Positions 1-9,255 of a DNA stretch of 10,000 nt are shown in pieces. Below the pieces are notes generated by a model that searched no databases, was not told where the DNA came from, and saw nothing but the letters and a program-made list of their open reading frames with translations. Origin of the DNA: Chromera velia (taxonomy: Eukaryota > Sar > Chromeraceae); NCBI GenBank assembly GCA_018398765.1, contig JAHBMJ010001745.1, positions 1-10,000 of the forward strand, given 5' to 3'. The number at the start of each line of letters is the position of its first letter. The first letter of the stretch is position 1. Position numbers and translations under genes: made by a program.

Positions 1-193
1 AAGTCATGGCCTCCCGAAGCAAGTCGAACTCTATCTGGACTTTTGGACCGCATGCGAGGAGCGTGGATGCCCTCTGAGCCAACAAGGGAAACTGGTCGGG
101 GTCTGCTGGGGTGTCGGAGATCAGCTTGGCATTTCTGTTCTCCATGGTCTCCTCTCCAACCCTTTCCGTCTGCAGGTCCATCACCTCCTTCAG
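1..193 (-). CDS. DCL: Dicer exon W15 (partial): run-in to RNase IIIa
   Basis: 193 bases up to the window edge, phase 0 at its start: LKEVMDLQTERVGEE, then ISDTPADPDQFPLLAQ, ending VQIEFDLLREAMT. The acceptor GTTGCAG follows a pyrimidine-rich stretch. LLREAMT matches the conserved start of the first RNase III domain in Dicers, usually Leu-Leu-x-Ala-hydrophobic-Thr, so the catalytic domain begins exactly here. The catalytic signature (Glu-x-x-Glu-x-x-Gly-Asp) should follow within about 40 residues, outside the window. The acidic segment before it is probably a flexible linker. Exon and frame are clear; the downstream end is unknown. Confidence 0.9.
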   Translation of the reverse strand, partial: MKEVMDLQTERVGEETMENRNAKLISDTPADPDQFPLLAQRASTLLACGPKVQIEFDLLREAMT

Positions 194-427
194 CTGCAAC
201 ACCAGACAGGGGAATATAGGGAGCATGCAAGAAGAGGCTCGAGAGAAGCACTAAATTTTCATATTTCTGTCTCTCTCACTTCATCTTCCATCTCCTCGGA
301 CTACACAGGGTTGGCGGCAGTCATCGAAAACCCGTCGCTGGAATTGCGGTCGGTGTCTTCAAATAATCGGGTGGGTCGAACGATTTTCTCCCTCCCTTTC
401 TGTCTCTCTCTCTCCCTCTCTCTCCCT

Positions 428-464
<37 letters not shown>

Positions 465-2895
465 TCCCTCCCTCTCTCTCTCTCTCCAAACAAATGGAGG
501 GGTCTCATCTCAGACAAGGGAGGGAGGGAGAGTCCACGGGAGACACGGGAGCAGACGCACGTAAAGGCTGATCGAGCACCAAAAGGTCCAATACGAGCAA
601 AGACGTGATCGAGTAAAGACTGGAGGAAGGAAATGAAGGGAAGAATGAAGGAGAAAAGGAAAGAAAGAAGGAAGAAACGAAGGAAAGGAAGAAAGGAATC
701 CAACGAATGACAGAAGCCACAGCCAATCTTCACTTCTTGTCGAGCAGCAGTTCATTTTGTCATTGTCCCCCGGTCCTTTCTGTTTGTCCATGAGTCTGTC
801 TGCTTTCCTACCTTGGTGCAGATGGGGTGGTGCGGGTGTTCGACGCGGATCTTATTGAGGAAGTCCTCCAGCCCCCCACCCCCCCCCTCGCATCCAATCA
901 GGGCACGGGGGGTCCTCAAGGGTCCGTCGTTGCACAGCTGCAGGGAAAGGAAAGGAAAGAAAAGGAAAGCGGAGAAGAGGACCACATTGGATCGAACAAG
1001 TGCGTGGCGAGGGCATCACTCAGAACGGAAGTACAGCTCTCCCCTCCCATTCACGAACCAAACCAGGGAGCCAGCAAGCTACTAGAGAAGAAATTTCGTC
1101 ATTTCGTGTCCTCCTGCTCTTTCTGTCTCAGCCGCTCCCGGGAGTGCGCAAAACAACTCTGCTCCAACCGCTTGCGGCAATATTTCGAGGGCATGCCCTT
1201 TTCTACAACCACAGAACTGACAACTCCCTCAACCTCCTTACGTCCAAACTATGTGCGTATCTTTTACACTCTCGACACGGACTCTTTTCTTCTTCTTTCA
1301 CACTCTCCACACGGACTCTTTTCGTCTTCTTTCACACTCTCGACACGGACTCTTTTCTTCTTCTTTCACACTCTCCACACGGACTCTTTTCGTCTTCTTT
1401 CACACCGTCGACACGGACTCTTTTCTTGCTTTCTTCTCACCTGTTTCAGCCAGACGTGAAGGTCCTGGATCTTCGCAAATCTCTCTAGTTGAGACACGAT
1501 GGCAGGCAACCAGCAGAGGGAGTGCCACATCGGGCCTGTTATCGGAATGGGAATAACGAACTGGGGCAGGTTCTTGGGGGCCTGGTAATGGACGTCGTCG
1601 ATCGTTCTCTCCTTCTTTCCCGCCAGCACTGACGCCACGGGGGGGAAAAGAATGTTCTTTGAACCCTGCGAGAGAGGAATTCAGGATGTGGGAAGACACC
1701 AAAGCTCGCGCCGAAACGAAGAGAAGAGATGAGAGAAAACGATCAAGGCTGGATTCGAAGTTAATTTTCCTGAATGAGGGTGGTTTTGTTGAAGTCAGTC
1801 GGTCACTGACAGCGCATGTACACCTAGCTGCCTGTTCTGATGAGACAGACACCTGGGGCACTTGATGGGATGGGTGCATGTACCCAGATCCCTCTCTCTG
1901 ACCTCACCGTGAAGTATCATGCAATTACGTTGTTCGATTTGTTTGAAAGGAGATCTATTTCACAGGAACTCACTTACCGACCTGTTTGATTTTGTCTCCA
2001 GAGAGCACCATGGTGTTGGTCCTCGAGACCTGTGCCGAAGGTCTCCTGAACTTCTCATAGTAGTCAGCGATCGTCCCGACCTCTGTCCCATACCTGAATG
2101 GAACGAAATTGAGTGGGGGAACGGGCAGGCAGACACACGCGGATCTGAAGGGTCTCTGGGGTGGTCCTTGACTTGACAGGCTGGCAGGGCAGACGGACAA
2201 CCGGAATGGACAGAAAAAAAAGACTGGCTCATGCAAGTGAAGAGAAGAAATTGAGTTGTATTCTGAAAGCTCTCATCACATCCAACGGCCTCCTTCAGCC
2301 TCCCCCCCCCCCTCCGCTTCCCTCCTCCTCTTCGCTGACTTACGAGAAGGGGTCGACGCCGTGTTCTACCCTCGTGGTGGCCCAGTAGAGCCACGGCCTG
2401 TCCCTCTCCCTCATCACCCAGGGCTCCGGGCCTCTGGTGCTCAGGTGCTTCACCATGGTGGCAATTCGAGTCTCAGGCTGTGGACACCCGGCAGAGAAGG
2501 AGGACTCGTCCAACGCCTTCACCCTCTCCTCCCAGTCAGGAGGTAGGGAAGGCAACTCACGCACCTCCTCAGGGAAGCGGTCGATGAGGTGAAGCCAGGT
2601 GGGAACCTTGCCCCTGCATGGAAGGGACACGCACAAAGATGCACATGCACATACAAGCATCTGCACACAGTCGCACCGCGAGACAGAACGAAAGAGAGAG
2701 AGAGGACGGACAGACGGAGACACCCACACATTCACGTACTTCCGAGGATCGGAGCCGAAGCACCGGACCTCCCAGAGCCCCTCTGCGAAGGTCCAGTCGA
2801 GCTCGAAGGGGTCCTCGGTCAGGGCAACAGGAAAGAAACACGGGTTCTGCAACACACACGTACACACACACACACACGCATACACACATACATAC

Positions 2896-2931
<36 letters not shown>

Positions 2932-5900
2932 CACATACACACACACACACACACACAGACAGACAGACAGACAGACAGACACACACACACACACACAAAT
3001 ACACGCACACACACATACATACATACACACAATACACACACACACACAGTCTGCATACACAACCACACAAAGAGAGGCAGACGGGGAGAGAAAGGAGGGA
3101 GGGGAGAGAGAGAGAGAGGGTGGAGATGTGCATCCTGTCTGATTCACCTTTCGTACTGAAACAAAAACAAGAACACACAGGACACACCTGATCTTTTTTC
3201 CCTTGTTCACGCCTTTTTTTTCTCTTTTTTTCTTTTTTCTCTTTTCCTTCATGCCTCCCGGCCCCGTCATCACTCACAAATACGGAGGCGCGGAGACAGG
3301 CATTCAAACAGACATGTTGACTGACTGAAGGAAGAAATTCTGAAAAAACGGCGCGCCTTTGCTTTCTTGAAAGGAATGCGAAAAACGAAAGGCGAAGAAG
3401 AGGCGTGTGGAAAAAAAAAAAGAGGAAAAGGAAGACGGCAAAAGAATGCAGACGAAGAAAGAGAAAGAGCAAAAGAGAGAAAGAGAGAGGAGCGTGCCTG
3501 GAGTCTGAGGGGATCTGCTGGGTCCTCTGCCGTCACCAGGGCCAACGGATTGAGAAGCACCGGGTTCTTCGTCGGCTGGAAGGCGTCAATGTGCACAAGG
3601 TTCAGCCACTTCCCTTTCAGACGCTGCAAACGAAAACGCACATCCGTAGGCACAGGTACACAAATCAAACAATGACCACATACAGACTAATCATATCCTA
3701 CTTTGCTCTCTGTCTAGCTGAGGTGAACACCAATCTGCTGCTGCCCTTCCCCTCCTCCCCCCGAGGACGTCCGTCCATTCAGGAAATTCTTCAGCGAAAA
3801 AAGAAATCTTCCGCTCGGAACGCGCTGCTACTTCTCTTCCAATGACACCTAAAAAAAAGACAGGCGAGCACCTTTGGTTCGATGACAGCTAGTGAATCTT
3901 GCAGGGTCGGTCCAAAACAGGGCGGCAGATGACAACACACCCACAAGCCGTCGTTCACTCAAATTAATGGACAAAGACAGCACGTTCGCATCGGACTTTT
4001 TCTCTTTTCAAACAACACGGGGCGTTTCAGGCGCGTATACATCAATGTCACGCCCCCCCCTCCTTAAAACAGCAAAAATGTCACCCACCCACCCACCCTG
4101 AGAATTTCCATTTTCCGCCAGTCGATGTCGAAGTGGACGGGGTCGTCTTCCTCTTCCTTCTGCCTTCCAGTTCCTCTCTCTCTCTCTCGAGAGCGTCTTG
4201 CCACCACAATCTCGACCCTCAGAGGCTCACCCCCAAGCGGATCGTTGCAGTGAGGAGGGTGGAAGGCGGGGAAGTTGACAGGGGCTCGCAGGGGCTGTGG
4301 CAGAAGGAGAGCAACACTCATCATCACTGCCTTCTCGTTGTACTCAAAAGTCTCGGGAGGGCACGATTTTGGCTGCCTGTCTCCCCACATACACGTGTCC
4401 ACAGTCGCGTACCGTCTCTTCCTCCTCGCATCCTTTGCAGGACTTTTAGAGAACTTCGTACCCTTCCGGTTTCTCTGGGGCAAGAATTCGGAGTCGGCAC
4501 CCATCTCGGCACTTGAAGATACGCCAGGAGCGCTGAGGGCTGAAGGCTCTTCGACCTGCTGCTTGAAGAGGTGTAGCCACCACCCGAAGTGACCCCCCAT
4601 TTTGTAAACGTCAGAGTCCGCCTGTTTGGGGTAGACGAACACGTGGTGGAGGTACATGCGTACTGAGCCTGCCTTGCTTGTGGGGTTGCGTTGGCTCAGT
4701 CTGCTGAATGTGTCTGGCTCGAGGAGGCAGTCGGGCATTTCTCTCCATAGCGTCTTTTCCTGCTCGTCGACGCCCGGCTTCATCCGCATCCTCTTCGGAA
4801 TGGAAGGAGGCGGTGTGTGTGGGAGCAGGTGCTCACTCAAGCGTCGGCACTGCAGAGGTAGAGGGAGGGAGCAAGGGAAAGAGAAAGACAAGGAGAAAGA
4901 GAAAGACAAAGAGAAAGACAAGGAGAAGGAGAAGGAGAAAGACAAAGAGAAAGACAAGGAGAAAGAGAAAGAGAAAGAGAAAGAGAAAGAGAAAAAGGAA
5001 GGCGTCGCTGGAGAACATCAAGAGACAGATTCGGTGGTCGTGTGCACGTGTTTGGAAATGAGTGTGTGAGTGAATGAGGGGCTGTTTGTGTGAAGACTTC
5101 CAGCTTGCCCGCTTGCTGGTCTGAGACCTTCGTCAGAGGAAAAAAAGGAGCCGCAGCAGCTGACAAAATGTTCAAGTCACCCGAATGGAGAAAGCGTGCT
5201 GTCGCCAAAGTTTGCTCCTATAGAGCTCCTTTCAAATCTTAGAAATTGAATTCAGAAAACTAAAAAAAAAATCCAAGAAATTCAAAAATCACCCTCAAAG
5301 ATGTGCTCCTGTAGAACTCCTTTCAAAAGGGAATTTTCAAACGCGAGGATGCGGACAGTCATTCCCCTCTGTTTTGTGCACTCACCTCCACGAGGGCTTG
5401 GAGTACTCTTCGGCTGACAACCTTCGCCTTCTGGTCGCTTCTCTGCGAAAAGTCCGGAACCTTCTCGGCCCCCCACATCTCCTCTACCCCCTCCAGGCCT
5501 CCTCCGAGAGGATTAGGCTGACCGTCCCAGCGGATCTCCAGTAGTCCCTCAGAGCTCACGCTGACCCCAGCCTCGTCATCGAGCTCTTTTTGTTTGTCCA
5601 CCTCCTTCTCCCTCTGCTTCTTCCTGTCCTCATCCTTCTCCATGGCCTCCTTCTCCCCCTTCGTCAGATTCGGGTCTCTGTCCAAGGCCTCCATCTTGGT
5701 CGGCAGGTACGGGAGACGAACGACAGCGTCTTCTACACACTCCCACCACCCCGACCACAACTCCTTTCCTGCCCGACCGACGGCTCGTTCCAAACAGACC
5801 TTCGCACGGTCGAGGGGAACGAGGGCACCTGATGACTGCACTCTCTCTCGTCTCGTGTGTGTGGGATGAAGCACAGAAACGAGCAAAGAGGAGAGAGCGG

Positions 5901-6302
5901 ACAGAGACACAAAAAACATGAACAAAGATGAGTCCATTAAGAGTCTGATTCACAACTCACTCACTCACAACTCACTCACTCACTCACTCACTCACTCACT
6001 CACTCACAACTCACTCACTCACTCACTCACTCACTCACTCACAACTCACTCACTCACTCACTCTCTCACAACTCACTCACAACTCACTCACTCACTCACA
6101 ACTCACTCACAACTCACTCACAACTCACTCACTCACTCACTCACTCACTCACTCACAACTCACTCACTCACTCACTCACTCAAGATTGCAGACTTGCAGG
6201 AAGATTACAACGGGTCAGGTAAACACCAGGACGACTGAAGGTTGCTATTTGTGCACACACGCACACACCAGGCAAATACGCTCACTGACGCGCGCGCGCG
6301 CC

Positions 6303-6340
<38 letters not shown>

Positions 6341-9201
6341 ATGCAAACGCAGACTCCAAGTTACTTGCAGTGGCCGCATTGCAGGCCAAGAAACCGCCCC
6401 CTGGGTCTTCCTTCTGTTTCACCAATCCAGATGGACCCACCCGATGGCGGGGGGGGACACAGTGACTGACTTCGACATGCAGAGCACCCCTGCAGATTCC
6501 CTCCTCCTCGAGCCCGGCTTTGTTCTTTCCGAACCCCCTGCCCCCCTGAGTGAGCAGGTAGAGGTCGTCCTCCGCCTCCTTCAGAGACTGGTTCCGCTGA
6601 GTCACCGTCGCCCCGCACTGCCCCCTCGGCTTCATCCACAGATATCGAGCCCCGTTCCTCCTGGCCCGTCCTCTCCTCTGAATGTTCTCCTGCAAATTCA
6701 GAAAACTCAAAATAAATTCCTACAAATTCAAAAAACTCAAGCTCAATGTATCAGATATCGAGCCCCGTCCCTCCTCCTGCAAATTCAGAAAACTCAAAAT
6801 AAATTCCTACAAATTCAAAAAACTCAAGCTCAATGTATCAGATATCGAGCCCCGTCCCTCCTCCTGCAAATTCAACTCAAAGAAACCGAACCACCCACGA
6901 GGCAGGCGGACAGACTGACCACAGGAGAGGACGGCATATCGAAGCAAAGCACCAGGTTGCACGAGGGTATATCGATTCCCTCTTCAATCACCGTCGTCGC
7001 TGTCTGCACGCGTCAAGATTTCATGCATCTTTCAAAACCTCAAAATAAATTCAAATGAATTCGCAAAACTCGAACTCAATCATTCACCGTCGTCGCTGTC
7101 TGCACGCGTCAAACACACACGCACAGACAGAATGGGAGAACAATGTGTTTTAAACGAGTGAAAAGCCAACATGCAAAGGCACTGCGACATTCTCAAGGAT
7201 CACCTATGCTTTTCCCCCTGCCAGACAGACAGGCAGACGAAGGCAGGCATGCAGGAAAAAGAACTCAACAGAATGAATGTCCTCACGATATCTCCGCCTA
7301 CAAAGGTCTGCATAGGCATAAATCGAAAACAGGACAAACTCTGATCATACCGCTGCTGGCATGAAAAACAGGACAAATACTCCCCTCTGTCAATCAAACG
7401 ATATCATTGGTGAATGAAAGACAGGGAGGGACTTCACAGAATTGGCCCCAACGCTTGTTCTGACTGCCTCCCGTCCCCCTTGCAACCCTCTATCCCTATC
7501 TTCACCGACCCACCAAACGACCGACTGACTGACTGACCGACTGATCGACCGACCGACTGACCAGGCACTGCAGGTTGTCTGGGTGGAGAGGGGCGGCAAT
7601 GCGGAATCGGTCGAGGGTCCTCTTCTGCTCCCTCACTGCACTCGCCAATTTGTGCATAAAACATCCTCAGGTTTGCACATCGAAGTAAAGCGATGAACAC
7701 GAAAGAGTAAAAGCCTCCACGGCAAGGGGGGCGGGGGGTGCTACACAACATAGAAACCGACTGAACAAAGAAAAAAAAGGGGGGGTGGTGCTACATGCGT
7801 TGTGTAGACACCCAAAGAATCGAAGCGCATTGCAACGACGGCTCCCTCTTGTCTCCAAGAAGGTGAACACACCGACTGAACAAAGGAAAAAAAAGGGGGG
7901 GGGATGGAAAGAAAGCATCAGACCAGACCAGTCTCCACCTTTCCACGCCTTCTCGTATGCACACCACTTCTTCCGGGGGGGTGAATCAAAACAGATCACA
8001 AAAACAACATTCATCCCAGAAACCGACCGACCCTTCATTCTGTGCCCTGTTGAAGCCGAACAAATTGCCCCTGCTGCTGGAGCTGCACTCGTGACCCAGC
8101 CCACTCGGCACAGACGCAGCGCTCCAAGGAATCGGGCCAGCAGACGGGCTTTGTATCGGGTGTTCACGAAGATGATGCATTTCAAATCGGCCTCTTGTCT
8201 GCGCTCAACGTTGCGGACTTGCTTCGCAACGTCCTCAGGATTCGGGGGAGGGGGGAGAGGGGGGCAGGCAATTTTGGTTGCCTCGTCTAACAGCCGAGGG
8301 TGCTCGTCGGACATCTTCTTGTACGCCTTCCGCATCCTTCGAAGAAGCGAACGGAAGTGCACCGCTCTCACATTGGCATTGCACCCCCCTGCCTTGTCGT
8401 GCATGGCCATCTCACGTTCCTTCATCTCTTCCGCGGGTCCAGTCTCTCTGGGCAGACGCCCAAGGAACTCCAGACAGCGAGGACAATAGAGGTCGGGGGC
8501 TCCGTTCGGAAGCCTGACGGAGTGGGCAGCAGAGCGAGGTATCGCCATTTTCACTGCGAGTTCCTCGTCCTTCCGTGCTCCCTCTGAGTCGAAGCGGTCG
8601 AGTTTTTTGTTCTCTACAGACAGACTCCAGTACATTCGGAGCATATCTGTACGCGTGAGATTCAGCGCAGCGGCTTCGGGGCTCACTTTCACGTCTGCAC
8701 CGACAGCGAAATCGGCAGGGGCCGTGAGTCCCGTTTTGGGCAGGACGCCCTCTCTCTTGCCCCCTGTCCCGCCCCCGACGATGAAATGGAGTTCTTCGAG
8801 AAGGACTGAGCGGAGGACCATCAGCTTGTCACTCACGGCTTTCCAGGCGACGCTCTTCTTGGAGACATCACTCACGCACACATCGCCCATGTCGGCCAGA
8901 CACTGCAAACAGCACGTGCACACAGGAGAGACAAAAAAAAGTAACCAGAAACGAAGAAAGGAGATGGGATGAAGGGAGGCAAAGCGCAACGGCATAATCT
9001 GCCGAAGACAAGAAGAACAGAAGAGGCAGACAGCCGAAAGCTGAGCAGACGACAGGAAAGCCTCCCTGAAGTCAGTGAGTCAATCTCTCTCTCAACTCCC
9101 TAGACCGGCTCCTTCCGCAATCCAAGTCAAATCAACGAGTGGGCCTGCCGGGCCGCAATCAACGTCTCTTCCATTGACACAAACAGATCAGTGTCTACTC
9201 C

Positions 9202-9255
<54 letters not shown>

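Larger units (their letters stand above)
194..811 (-). other. Dicer intron W14/W15, 618 bases
   Basis: Non-coding between donor GTAGGAAAG and acceptor GTTGCAG. It holds a CT microsatellite (GA in the transcript) at 387-487 and a purine-rich GAAG tract at 619-699 (pyrimidine in the transcript). A weak exon-like piece at about 301-340 has a TTCCAG and a GTGTAG on its flanks but no Dicer similarity, and W14 joins W15 in phase without it. Confidence 0.8.
2847..3536 (-). other. Dicer intron W9/W10, about 690 bases
   Basis: The largest intron. In transcript order it holds a CU-rich tract (plus-strand purine, 3383-3489), a purine/A-rich tract (plus-strand T runs, 3192-3248), another CU tract (plus-strand GA, 3071-3121), and then about 200 bases of UG-type repeat directly against the acceptor. 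If the GC donor at 3497 is used instead, it is 651 bases. Confidence 0.75.
4850..5385 (-). other. Dicer intron W7/W8, 536 bases
   Basis: Donor GTGAGTGC and acceptor CTCTGCAG. In transcript order: a direct-repeat pair around an AT-rich element (5214-5327), unique sequence, then a 140-base pyrimidine tract (4862-5001) leading to the acceptor. Confidence 0.82.
5836..6470 (-). other. Dicer intron W6/W7, 635 bases
   Basis: Donor GTCAGTCAC, acceptor AGTGCAG. Most of it is repeat: a CG/CA tract at 6289-6340 and a 230-base CTCA array at 5951-6181. The two open plus-strand frames here are repeat-driven. Confidence 0.82.

Noticed and set aside
301-340. Possible small exon between W14 and W15
   Set aside because: Flanking signals are weak, there is no Dicer similarity, and W14 joins W15 in phase without it.
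1085-1240. Possible extra exon in the W13/W14 intron
   Set aside because: Short frames only, no acceptor/donor pair that keeps phase with recognisable content.
1266-1435. CRISPR-like direct repeat array
   Set aside because: Copies are contiguous with no spacers, and the setting is a eukaryotic intron.
827-1459. Long plus-strand open frame rich in SFTLSTRTLF repeats
   Set aside because: It is the translation of the 34-bp array plus antisense of exons W13 and W14; it has no domain and crosses splice sites of the real gene.
2589-3191. Overlapping plus-strand frames rich in His and Thr
   Set aside because: Produced by the CA microsatellite, in which all frames stay open; antisense to exons W10 and W11.
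4656-5069. Plus-strand Lys/Glu-rich frame
   Set aside because: Encoded by the GAAAGA hexamer array, antisense to W8, no start context or domain.
5918-6238. Plus-strand frame of Ser-Leu-Thr-His repeats
   Set aside because: Simple translation of the CTCA array in an intron.
6186-7058. 290-residue plus-strand frame with internal repeats (FLQIQKTQ)
   Set aside because: It runs antisense through W5 and W6, whose minus-strand product carries unmistakable helicase motifs; its repeats are the intronic tandem block.
7667-8031. Continuation of the W3 frame past 8032 as coding sequence
   Set aside because: The residues after STGHRMK lose all helicase similarity, while joining to W4 restores it; the frame ends in TGA just before W4.
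7785-8489. 234-residue plus-strand frame
   Set aside because: Antisense shadow of GC-rich exon W3; no recognisable domain.
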